In this document: positions 1 to 6,757 of the stretch, piece by piece
How the letters are laid out: each line of letters starts with the position of its first letter
How positions within the stretch are numbered: position 1 is the first letter of the stretch
Assembly (NCBI GenBank): GCA_003519545.1
Contig: DOWN01000180.1
Span: 1-6,768, forward strand
Direction of reading: 5' to 3'
Length of the DNA stretch: 6,768 nt
DNA from: Bacteroidota bacterium
GTDB lineage: Bacteria; Bacteroidota; Ignavibacteria; Tepidaquicellales; Tepidaquicellaceae
Program-made: the position numbers and the translations under genes
The notes under the pieces: generated by a model
What the model saw: only the letters and a program-made list of their open reading frames with translations
The model's database searches: none
Told to the model about the DNA's origin: nothing

Positions 1-65
1 TTTGAGTATATTGTTTAACAATCTTAACTTTATGGAAAAATATTTAAAAAACTAATACTTCAGAT
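1..65 (+). promoter_or_regulatory. Possible Bacteroidota-type promoter and leader of the first propeller gene
   Basis: The 65 bases before the first gene hold TTTG at 1-4 and TAACTTTA at 25-32, separated by 20 bases. This resembles the -33 TTTG / -7 TAnnTTTG promoter described for Bacteroides, with one mismatch in the last base of the -7 box. Transcription would begin near position 39-40 and leave a short A-rich leader. No Shine-Dalgarno sequence precedes the ATG at 66, which is common in this phylum. The sequence is so AT-rich that such a match can arise by chance, and it is not established that this lineage uses the Bacteroides consensus. The upstream neighbour is outside the window. Confidence 0.3.
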
Positions 66-1400
66 ATGAAAAAATTTAAATTTATAATTTTAATAATATG
101 TTTAATTAGTATGTCATTTACATTTCGAGGATCTTGCAGTGGTGCTATTGGAGGTTTTTTACTGTATATGGATGAATTTTTATGGAAACCATTTTTTGAT
201 AAAGGAGACGGATTATATGTTGCAAACGGCATTTCTATAGGAAGAAATGGTCAGATTTACAGAACTACAGGGAATGATACTATAAATCTTCTTCCCAAAA
301 ATAGCGGAACGACACAGGATCTGAATGCAATAGCTATAAGTTATCATTCAGAACCATTTTATCTTGTTGTCGGAAACAACGGGACTATTTTAAGATCTGT
401 TAATGAAGGTAACAATTGGATGACGAGAACATCACCTACTACTAATAATCTGAACGATGTATGTTTTGGATTTAATGGTTATCAATATATTGTCGGTGAT
501 GCAGGTACGTTATTAAGAAGCAATAGTCTTGGGCAAAACTGGTCTACAGTCTCAAGTGGAACTACAAGGAAACTGAATGTAGTTACAGCTCACTCCGCTC
601 AAACCGAGATTATAATTGTGGCTGGAGAAAAAGGAACTATATTACGAAGCTCCACAAGTGGATTTACTTTCACAAATGTAAGTATCCCTGATACAACTTT
701 TGATTTCACCTGTAACAATTTATCATCAGTAGGAAATGTTGAGATAAATAATTTTTATTTAGCAGGGACGAACGGAAAAATATACAGGTCAACAAATTTT
801 GGATTAAACTGGACGGCACTCAACAGCGGAATTACTACAAATATAAATTCAATATTTTTTGAAAGTGATGATAGTGGAGCGGTTGCCGGTGATAATGGAG
901 TTATAAGAGTTACTACAAATAGCGGTCTGACTTGGAATTCTGACCCGATATTCAATGGGCTTTCAGGAAATTTAACTTCAATTTCTGTAATGCCGAGGGC
1001 ATCTAAAACTTATACTGCTCTATCATTAAACGGTATGACAGGACTTAGTAGAATAGGAGTGATTTCTGAAGACAGCGTAATAATTGTTACATCCGTTAAA
1101 CAATTGAGCTCAGAAATTCCTTCAACTTTTAAGTTACATCAGAATTACCCGAATCCATTTAATCCAAAAACAAAAATTAAATTCGATATAGAAAAAAGTA
1201 CAAATGTGAAATTAAGTATTTTTGATATTACAGGAAAAGAGGTTGCTTTGCTTGTAAATACTTTTTTACCACTCGGAGAATATGAAGCGGATTGGGACGC
1301 AGGAAATTTTGCGAGTGGAGTATATTTTTATCGGCTTTATTTGGAAGAGAGCAAGGGAAATGCAACCGTGTTGACAAATAAAATGATTCTCTCAAAATAA
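66..1400 (+). CDS. Secreted Ycf48-like beta-propeller protein with T9SS type A sorting domain
   Basis: This 444-residue protein has an N-terminal signal peptide (MKKFKF, then a hydrophobic stretch to about residue 20). The cysteine at 24 lies in RGSC, which is not a proper lipobox. Residues 55-310 hold six imperfect repeats built on G-x-x-G-x-I/L-x-R-S/T, at about 58, 102, 143, 186, 233 and 274. Four are followed by an Asp-box-like S/T-x-x-x-G-x-x-W (SVNEGNNW, SNSLGQNW, STNFGLNW, TTNSGLTW). The 41-47 residue spacing fits the Ycf48/photosystem II stability factor-like propeller family, which outside phototrophs is common in secreted proteins and implies no photosynthetic role. From about 355 to the end is the T9SS type A domain (HQNYPNPFNPKTKIKF ... 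KMILSK). It should be exported by Sec, then moved across the outer membrane by T9SS. The ATG at 66 is chosen because it gives the Lys-rich start of the signal peptide; no Shine-Dalgarno is present. The next gene follows after 40 bases, probably in the same transcript. Ligand and function are unknown. Confidence 0.88.
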   Translation: MKKFKFIILIICLISMSFTFRGSCSGAIGGFLLYMDEFLWKPFFDKGDGLYVANGISIGRNGQIYRTTGNDTINLLPKNSGTTQDLNAIAISYHSEPFYLVVGNNGTILRSVNEGNNWMTRTSPTTNNLNDVCFGFNGYQYIVGDAGTLLRSNSLGQNWSTVSSGTTRKLNVVTAHSAQTEIIIVAGEKGTILRSSTSGFTFTNVSIPDTTFDFTCNNLSSVGNVEINNFYLAGTNGKIYRSTNFGLNWTALNSGITTNINSIFFESDDSGAVAGDNGVIRVTTNSGLTWNSDPIFNGLSGNLTSISVMPRASKTYTALSLNGMTGLSRIGVISEDSVIIVTSVKQLSSEIPSTFKLHQNYPNPFNPKTKIKFDIEKSTNVKLSIFDITGKEVALLVNTFLPLGEYEADWDAGNFASGVYFYRLYLEESKGNATVLTNKMILSK

Positions 1401-1440
1401 AGTTTTATTAAAATTTTATTTAAAATTATATTTAAATAAT
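1401..1440 (+). other. Short AT-only spacer between the two propeller genes
   Basis: The 40 bases contain a single G and are otherwise only A and T. There is no GC-containing stem that could form an intrinsic terminator, no Shine-Dalgarno before the next ATG, and no clear promoter. The short distance and shared strand favour cotranscription of the two flanking genes (inference). Confidence 0.5.
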
Positions 1441-2928
1441 ATGAAAAAATTTAAATCAAACAGAGCGATTAAAAAAATTAAATATATAATTTTTGCATCT
1501 CTTCTTTTATTATTAAACGGAAATATAAATGCACAATGGCAACCGGAATTCAGATTAACAAATAATACTGGCAGTTCAATAAACTGCGATTTAACTTCAA
1601 GCGGGAATTCCCTATACGCAGTATGGAGTGATTACAGAGCAGGAGGAGGGCAAATTTATTTTAAAAAATCAAACGACGGAGGTAACAGCTGGGGGAGTGA
1701 TATAAACATAACTAATTCAATGTATGGCGGAAATATGCCAAAAGTATCAGTAAGCGGAAACGATATTCATGTTATTTATTTTGAAAATAATCCCACAATC
1801 TCTACAATAGCAATCTATTACAAAAGGTCAACAGATAACGGGAATACCTGGGAACCTGCAGTAAGACTTTCCACAAACAATAATAATACAGAAAAGGCAT
1901 ATATTTCTTCTTCTGGTAGTATGGTTTATGTAATTTTTCTCGCTCAGAATGTAAATCCATTTCAGTTATTTTTGAGAGTTTCATCAGACGGAGGTGCAAC
2001 GTGGGGTCCGAACATTAATGTTTCAAATGAAACATCTACACTCCCGAATTTATCCGATATTACTTCATCCGGTCTAAATGTTCACATAGTTTCTTCTGCT
2101 CGAATGATACCGGAACGAGATGATATTATACATCTAAAATCAACAAATGCAGGTGTCAGCTGGTTACCTTATGTAATACTTACAAATGACAGTTCATCAT
2201 TTGCAACATCACCAAGTATATCATTAAGCGGAAACAATATTCACACTGTCTGGACAGATATAAATGGGATTGGAAGTCAGATTTTTTATTCCCGCTCTTC
2301 AAACGGAGGCAGTAGCTTTAGCAATAGAAATCAGTTGACTTTTAACTCTCCGCAATCTTCATTAAGACCGGACATTACTTCTTCAGGAAATAATGTTCAT
2401 ATCGCATATGATGTGGGAACCGGTGGTATTGGGAATGAAGTTTATTATCTCAGATCTATTAATTCAGGAGTTACTTTTGATAGTGCATTTAAAGTATCTA
2501 CATCTAACTCAGGTGCGAAACAGCCATCAGTTGCAACTGCAATGTCCTCTGTAAATATCATATGGCAAGATGTAAGATTTGGTTCTTTAAATGAAGAAAT
2601 ATTTTACAGAAAAAATCTTACGGGAAACCCGATGAACATAAGACAAATAGAATCCGAATTCCCTGAAGGGTTTACACTTTCACAGAACTATCCTAATCCA
2701 TTTAACCCTTCAACAAAAATTAGTTTTGCATTACCTTCAGCAGGTAAAGTAACTTTAAAAGTTTATGATGTAACAGGAAAATTGATTTCGAAAATTTTAA
2801 ATGATAAATTTACATCAGGTAATTATGAAGTTACTTTCAATGCATCAAATCTTCCTTCCGGAGTATATTTTTATAAACTTGAATCTAATAACTACAGTGA
2901 ATCAAAAAAAATGATTTTGATTAAATAA
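1441..2928 (+). CDS. Secreted sialidase-like (Asp-box/BNR) propeller with T9SS type A sorting domain
   Basis: This 495-residue protein starts with a strongly basic n-region (seven Lys/Arg in 14 residues), a hydrophobic core at about 15-27 and a likely cleavage after NINA-31. Six Asp-boxes follow at residues 77 (SNDGGNSW), 130 (STDNGNTW), 181 (SSDGGATW), 234 (STNAGVSW), 286 (SSNGGSSF) and 339 (SINSGVTF), spaced a very even 51-53 residues. Each blade also has a recurring SSGNNVHIxW/Y-type strand. This is a six-bladed propeller of the sialidase/BNR superfamily. The FRIP/YRIP motif and an obvious arginine triad of true sialidases are not visible, so automatic annotation as exo-alpha-sialidase would probably be wrong; a binding or structural role is more likely (inference). 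Residues about 411-495 form the T9SS type A domain (SQNYPNPFNPSTKISF ... KKMILIK). It lies 40 bases behind the other propeller gene, shares its first 16 bases (ATGAAAAAATTTAAAT), and ends 2 bases before the stop codon of the convergent gene. No Shine-Dalgarno is seen. Confidence 0.9.
   Translation: MKKFKSNRAIKKIKYIIFASLLLLLNGNINAQWQPEFRLTNNTGSSINCDLTSSGNSLYAVWSDYRAGGGQIYFKKSNDGGNSWGSDINITNSMYGGNMPKVSVSGNDIHVIYFENNPTISTIAIYYKRSTDNGNTWEPAVRLSTNNNNTEKAYISSSGSMVYVIFLAQNVNPFQLFLRVSSDGGATWGPNINVSNETSTLPNLSDITSSGLNVHIVSSARMIPERDDIIHLKSTNAGVSWLPYVILTNDSSSFATSPSISLSGNNIHTVWTDINGIGSQIFYSRSSNGGSSFSNRNQLTFNSPQSSLRPDITSSGNNVHIAYDVGTGGIGNEVYYLRSINSGVTFDSAFKVSTSNSGAKQPSVATAMSSVNIIWQDVRFGSLNEEIFYRKNLTGNPMNIRQIESEFPEGFTLSQNYPNPFNPSTKISFALPSAGKVTLKVYDVTGKLISKILNDKFTSGNYEVTFNASNLPSGVYFYKLESNNYSESKKMILIK
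2900..2922. repeat. Perfect 8-base inverted repeat at the convergent gene junction
   Basis: AATCAAAA (2900-2907) and TTTTGATT (2915-2922) are exact inverted repeats around a 7-base loop, inside the last codons of the plus-strand propeller gene and just before the 2-base gap to the convergent gene. It could fold in either transcript. The stem has only one G:C pair and is not followed by a T-run on either strand, so it is not a standard terminator. It also arises naturally from codons for the conserved SKKMILI tail, so a structural role is doubtful. Confidence 0.3.
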
Positions 2929-2930
2929 GC

Positions 2931-4616
2931 CTAAATAGTCAGACCAAGATTTATAAAGAAATATCTGTCAATGATTTTTTTGTTGATGTATAATTTATCC
3001 GTTAAGGCATAAACATATTTAAAACTTAACTTCCACTGCAAAAGCGGTTCCCAGTTCATATTAAATTCATAAATATTTTTATTTATCCTGTTACCGTTAA
3101 GAAATCCAACTCTCTCGGATACTATATATTGTCCATCATTTATATTTCCTCCGTAGTTCAAAACTGTGCTGCCGGCGGAATCAATTCTTCCTGCTGCATG
3201 CCTTTGAATTCTTATTAAAGCCGAGACATTAAACCGTGAATCAAAATAATAATTTAAACCTGCTGCAATTTCATCAGAGTTTGGCTGAAGCAAATGTCCT
3301 AATGGTAAATTCCAATGTGTATATTGAGCAAGATTATCTTCATGTGTATATACAAACGGATTTATTCTTGTGTATTCAGTGATAGCCACTAAACCGGGAA
3401 CAGTAAAAGCATCATTATAAAATATTCCTGCCTGATATCCGAATTTATTTGTTATGTCATCACTCTTAAAAATTCCACTCATACTGAAATCATCAAGCAA
3501 AACACTAATCTGAAATGAAAGATTTTTAACCGGTATCGCTTCCAAATCAAAACCCATAATTGAATTATTTGCGTTATCATTTTTTCCCTGCGAAGATTTG
3601 TTTAACTCCGCTGCCGTTAAAAAACTTATCGGATTAAAAAATGTAAAGTTAAATGGAGAGTTTGGAATAACAACACTTTCAAAAATTCCAAGTTTAAATC
3701 TTTTAGAAAAATTTATTGTTAACCTGTGAGTTGAAATATTTTTTGCATCAAGTTGATTTCCGGGTATTCCCGCAGAATCACCTCTAAGCCCTCCGTAAGT
3801 GAAAGAGTATTGTAATGCTTTATAATTTAAATCAAGTTTGAAAAAATCAAATGCAACAGTATTATCTGAAAGGTAAAGTTTATCAATATACCCAAAGCCC
3901 TGTCTGAGAGGAGTTCTACCTGCAGTTAGAGCAAGCCAGTTTGTCTTTGTCTGGTATCGAAGATATCCCTCAAATGGTGTGTAATAATTTTCGTTTTTTT
4001 CACCAAGTTTCCAGTCTGCGAAAATTTCAGGATCGGTTAGCCGTGCAAATCTAATATCGGAAGAGTCTCCTGAAGTTTTTAACCAGTTAACTGCTTTAAG
4101 ATAATAACCTACGGAGTTAAATAATGACCCTCTTACTTTAAAACCAATTCCCATAAAAGAAATCGCTTTGTCACCTAACGAATCACCGTTTGCTTTTCTT
4201 AATGTTGATCCTCCTGTTATATCAAAAAACAAACTCGCATTCGAATCTGAATAAGCGTAAATATGATTATGCTTATCATTTGAAAATAAATTTTCCCCCG
4301 AGAAATTATTTACAAGGGAAATATCTGATTTCATATTTCCTGTTATGTCAAAATTATATTGGTTCAGATAAAAATCAAGAATACTCTTATCGTTTTTATT
4401 TAACGTATTTCTGAGAGAATTAATTTTTAAAAGATAGTTTGATATTTCATATCGCGAAAGAGGTAAGTTAGAAGAATTATAATCCGGAATAATTTCCTGC
4501 ACCTGCATTCTTTTGAGAAAATCATAAACTTCATCATTTGCATTTGTCAGTTCAACTTGTGAAAACGCAGAACCATAAGAAAAGATTATAAATAAAATTA
4601 TTAAAATTGATTTCAT
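2931..4616 (-). CDS. Wzi-like outer-membrane beta-barrel (capsule assembly family)
   Basis: This 561-residue protein has a signal peptide (MKSILIILFIIFSYGSAFS, cleavage probably before Gln20). A short helical region at about 25-85 (VYDFLKRMQVQEIIPDY ... LPLSRYEISNYLLKI) is typical of the start of Wzi-family barrels in Bacteroidota. The rest, to the final aromatic-rich strand (RYFFINLGLTI), alternates polar and hydrophobic residues as in an outer-membrane beta-barrel. Conserved-looking landmarks are TAGRTPLRQGFGYIDKLYL (231-249) and TEYTRINPFVYTHEDNLAQY (413-432) followed by THWNLPLGH. E. coli Wzi helps attach group 1 capsule to the surface; in this phylum the family is widespread and mostly uncharacterised, so the family call is firmer than the function. 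It has no T9SS sorting domain, as expected for a barrel itself. It lies 76 bases behind the FG-GAP gene on the same strand. The ATG is set by the signal peptide; the bases before it (AAACCTA) hold no Shine-Dalgarno. Confidence 0.75.
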   Translation of the reverse strand: MKSILIILFIIFSYGSAFSQVELTNANDEVYDFLKRMQVQEIIPDYNSSNLPLSRYEISNYLLKINSLRNTLNKNDKSILDFYLNQYNFDITGNMKSDISLVNNFSGENLFSNDKHNHIYAYSDSNASLFFDITGGSTLRKANGDSLGDKAISFMGIGFKVRGSLFNSVGYYLKAVNWLKTSGDSSDIRFARLTDPEIFADWKLGEKNENYYTPFEGYLRYQTKTNWLALTAGRTPLRQGFGYIDKLYLSDNTVAFDFFKLDLNYKALQYSFTYGGLRGDSAGIPGNQLDAKNISTHRLTINFSKRFKLGIFESVVIPNSPFNFTFFNPISFLTAAELNKSSQGKNDNANNSIMGFDLEAIPVKNLSFQISVLLDDFSMSGIFKSDDITNKFGYQAGIFYNDAFTVPGLVAITEYTRINPFVYTHEDNLAQYTHWNLPLGHLLQPNSDEIAAGLNYYFDSRFNVSALIRIQRHAAGRIDSAGSTVLNYGGNINDGQYIVSERVGFLNGNRINKNIYEFNMNWEPLLQWKLSFKYVYALTDKLYINKKIIDRYFFINLGLTI

Positions 4617-4692
4617 TAGGTTTAAATTTTAGGCATCACAATTTTATGATTAAATATTTCTTTTTCAGTGTTAAAATTTATGATGAAAAGAA
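4617..4692 (-). other. AT-rich gap between FG-GAP cargo gene and Wzi-like gene
   Basis: The 76 bases contain no GC-rich hairpin with a T-run, so no intrinsic terminator separates the two minus-strand genes. They also hold no good match to TTTG-N20-TAnnTTTG in the direction of the downstream gene. A 9-base inverted repeat (TAAATTTTA at 4623-4631, TAAAATTTA at 4672-4680, 40 bases apart) consists only of A and T and is probably chance. Readthrough from the upstream gene is the simplest way to express the barrel gene, but a weak promoter here cannot be excluded. Confidence 0.4.
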
Positions 4693-6426
4693 TTATTTTA
4701 GCAACATCATTTTTTTAGATTGATTAAAATTAAGTGATTCTAATTTATAGATATATATTCCACTAGATAAATCATTTCCGTTAAAAGTTACTTCATAAAA
4801 ACCAACATTAAGTATATCATCCAATAATGTTTCTATTTTTTCTCCTAATATATTATAAATTGATAACTTATATTTGTCTTTTTTATTTACTGAAAATTTA
4901 ATTTTCGTTACTGGGTTAAAAGGATTAGGAAAATTTTGCTCAAGGTTAATATTTTCAGGAACATTTGCAGAATATGATGAAATATTGACAGGTTCATCCG
5001 GCGGAATAAAACCGTGCTGATTTGTTAAATATCTATCATGTCCGAACATTGGCCAAGGGAAATTATCATTTGAGAAAACCACTCCGGGAACTTCCCATAT
5101 ATATAGATGCATTACAGTATCTCTGTTAGAGCTGGTTGTAATAATTTCCGGAATTAGGTCGTTATTTATATCTGCCAAAGCTATATCATTAACTATTCCT
5201 AATGGTCTTAAAGGTGACCAGGATAGATTAGTTGCTGATAAATCATAAGAAAATACTGTTCCAAACCCGGTAGGAGGAATTACTGCGGCTCTATCAGTAC
5301 ATATCAGATTTTTATAATTTTGAACCGTTAATTTCCCAATTAGAGCTTGATTAATATTTCCTATTGACCCCGTTTGTGGCCAGTTTGGTTGTAAATTTAA
5401 GTTAAAATCAAATAACGAAATATCAGCCCTACCTGGTAAACCTGATACGAAATCAACTTGACCATTAAAATCTACATCACCAATTGAAAAAGTTGCATAA
5501 TTGTAGATAGAAGAATTCAAATAAATCTGATTGACAATATTTCCAAAAATATCATACTTTCTGATTCTATTTAATAAATCTACTTCATTAATTCTTCTAT
5601 TTGAAGGAACTATAAAAAAATTATTATTAGAATTATTTTTATTTGTATAAAGCGTTGGTGAAACATCTCCAAAAATATAATTTGAATCCAATTTTTTTGG
5701 CCAAACTGATGAGAAAGTGTTTCCATTTCGATTTAAAACATTTATGTAAGAAGAGTCGCCAGAATTTTTGTATGTAAGTAATATTATTTCACCATACTTA
5801 TCTGCGTTAATATCCCCAATTGCTGGCATATAATCACTAATCCCGGCAAAATTTAAAGGCCATCCTTGCTTTATAGTACCATCAAAATTTAAAACAATCA
5901 ATTTTCCGGGTAAATTTAAAATTAAATTTAGTTTTCCTGAATTATCTAAATCATAAAGCGAAACATACCTTCCTGTTGAAATATCATTGTCAAAAAAATA
6001 AATAGGAAATCCCGGTAAATCGGTTCCAAATCGATTGATAACAGTAACTTTGTTATTAAATCTAATTGCAATATCCAAGAATCCGTCACCATCAACATCG
6101 CCGCTTGCAATTCTAATTACAGTGTCCGAAAATGAAATTGGAAAATTTTGAATATTATTTCCATTGTTATCCAAAACCATTAATCTGCAAAAATCATTCG
6201 GTGTAATTCTTCCGACATCATAAGATACACAAATAATTTCTTTCAGATTATCGCCATTAATATCAGCAATTAAAGGTTTTGATGCTCTAAACCAAGTACT
6301 CCTTAAACTATCTATAACTTTTGGATATCCCTGTTTTAATATAGGAGTCTGACCAAGTAATAAATTGCTAAGAAATAAAAAATTTAAAACAACTAAAAAT
6401 TTAAAAAGGTGAACCGATATTAACAT
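4693..6426 (-). CDS. Secreted FG-GAP/VCBS-repeat propeller protein with T9SS type A sorting domain
   Basis: This 577-residue protein starts with a hydrophobic signal peptide (about 1-26, ending LLLGQ) whose n-region is unusually poor in positive charge (only His6 and Lys9). The propeller is built from FG-GAP/VCBS repeats with Asp-rich, calcium-loop-like motifs: ADINGDNLKE (54-63), GDVDGDGFLD (109-118), YDLDNSGKLN (158-167), GDINADKYGE (204-213), GDVDFNGQVD (316-325) and ADINNDLIPE (418-427). Most are followed by a strand ending in a G-x-x-x-x-x-(F/W)P turn (for example TDLPGFP, TIKQGWP). WPMFGHDRYLTNQHG (458-472) closes the propeller, as in many secreted FG-GAP and PQQ-like proteins. Residues about 492-577 are the T9SS type A domain (EQNFPNPFNPVTKIKF ... 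KKMMLLK). The start is forced: an in-frame TAA sits at 6435-6433, and only TCG and TTA lie between it and this ATG. The gene therefore overlaps the end of the upstream gene by 26 bases. Calcium-stabilised extracellular binding is an inference; the ligand is unknown. Confidence 0.9.
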   Translation of the reverse strand: MLISVHLFKFLVVLNFLFLSNLLLGQTPILKQGYPKVIDSLRSTWFRASKPLIADINGDNLKEIICVSYDVGRITPNDFCRLMVLDNNGNNIQNFPISFSDTVIRIASGDVDGDGFLDIAIRFNNKVTVINRFGTDLPGFPIYFFDNDISTGRYVSLYDLDNSGKLNLILNLPGKLIVLNFDGTIKQGWPLNFAGISDYMPAIGDINADKYGEIILLTYKNSGDSSYINVLNRNGNTFSSVWPKKLDSNYIFGDVSPTLYTNKNNSNNNFFIVPSNRRINEVDLLNRIRKYDIFGNIVNQIYLNSSIYNYATFSIGDVDFNGQVDFVSGLPGRADISLFDFNLNLQPNWPQTGSIGNINQALIGKLTVQNYKNLICTDRAAVIPPTGFGTVFSYDLSATNLSWSPLRPLGIVNDIALADINNDLIPEIITTSSNRDTVMHLYIWEVPGVVFSNDNFPWPMFGHDRYLTNQHGFIPPDEPVNISSYSANVPENINLEQNFPNPFNPVTKIKFSVNKKDKYKLSIYNILGEKIETLLDDILNVGFYEVTFNGNDLSSGIYIYKLESLNFNQSKKMMLLK

Positions 6427-6757
6427 TAACGATTATATCTCCTCCATTATAGTTAACAAATTTAACTCCATCACCAAATCCGGATTTTTGCGCAACGACT
6501 TTATACTCATCATAATTAAATCCACTTGGAATGCTCCATTGAACTCGACCGTAAGTATCGGTAGTTCCTTCAAACATTCTTGTTTCGTTCTTATCAAAGA
6601 CAATAACATAAGCCCCTGATACTAATCCTATTCCATACTCTTCGTGAACTATAACTCTCCAATATGGTGCTTCATCTCTTGCAATTGATAATTTATCAAG
6701 TGTAATTATTACAATTATTAAAGTAAATACTATAAAAAAGAATTTTTTTGATTTCAT
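6401..6757 (-). CDS. Small secreted protein with carboxypeptidase-regulatory/transthyretin-like fold
   Basis: This 118-residue protein has a clear signal peptide (MKSKKFFF, hydrophobic core to about 20, likely cleavage near SIA-26). After it, residues about 45-112 look like one beta-sandwich of the carboxypeptidase regulatory/prealbumin-like type: VSGAYVIVFD, then the turn TTDTYGRVQWSIPSG (65-79), then YKVVAQKSGFGDG, then a last strand DIIVNVNI. In that superfamily the pattern is a variable payload strand, a T-D-x-x-G-x turn and a Y-x-V-x-A strand. There is no T9SS domain, lipobox or extra transmembrane segment, so it is probably periplasmic or released by another route (inference). Its last 26 bases overlap the start of the FG-GAP cargo gene, suggesting coupled expression. 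Only 11 bases lie upstream in the window, so promoter and first gene of the operon are not visible. The specific function is unrecognised; the fold assignment is by pattern only. Confidence 0.75.
   Translation of the reverse strand: MKSKKFFFIVFTLIIVIITLDKLSIARDEAPYWRVIVHEEYGIGLVSGAYVIVFDKNETRMFEGTTDTYGRVQWSIPSGFNYDEYKVVAQKSGFGDGVKFVNYNGGDIIVNVNIGSPF
6439..6445 (-). promoter_or_regulatory. GGAGGAG, possible ribosome binding site inside the upstream gene
   Basis: Read on the minus strand, GGAGGAG lies 12 bases before the ATG of the FG-GAP cargo gene and inside the coding region of the small upstream gene, where it encodes Gly-Gly. It is the only strong Shine-Dalgarno match in front of any gene here. 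The spacing is a little long, and Shine-Dalgarno use is generally weak in Bacteroidota, so it may be a by-product of the Gly codons. With the 26-base overlap it would fit translational coupling. Confidence 0.4.

Noticed and set aside
133..140. Lipoprotein signal at Cys24 of the first propeller protein
   Set aside because: The residues before the cysteine (RGS) do not fit the lipobox, which needs Leu/Val/Ile at -3.
44..232. 62-codon minus-strand open frame over the start of the first gene
   Set aside because: It overlaps the signal peptide region of the plus-strand gene and its leader and has no recognisable feature.
755..955. 66-codon minus-strand open frame inside the first propeller gene
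   Set aside because: It is antisense to the repeat region of a well-supported gene and its product resembles no family.
66..1400. A photosynthesis role for the Ycf48-like protein
   Set aside because: Such repeats are common in secreted propellers of non-phototrophs, and the T9SS domain points to export; no photosynthesis gene is nearby.
1802..1999. 65-codon minus-strand open frame inside the Asp-box propeller gene
   Set aside because: It is antisense to conserved Asp-box blades; its apparent coding potential is explained by the other strand.
4190..4414. 74-codon plus-strand open frame inside the Wzi-like gene
   Set aside because: It lies fully antisense to a well-supported barrel gene, and its translation shows no domain, signal peptide pattern or ribosome site.
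4623..4680. 9-base inverted repeat TAAATTTTA / TAAAATTTA in the gap between two minus-strand genes
   Set aside because: The arms contain only A and T, are 40 bases apart, and such matches are expected by chance in this composition; no T-run or GC stem supports a terminator.
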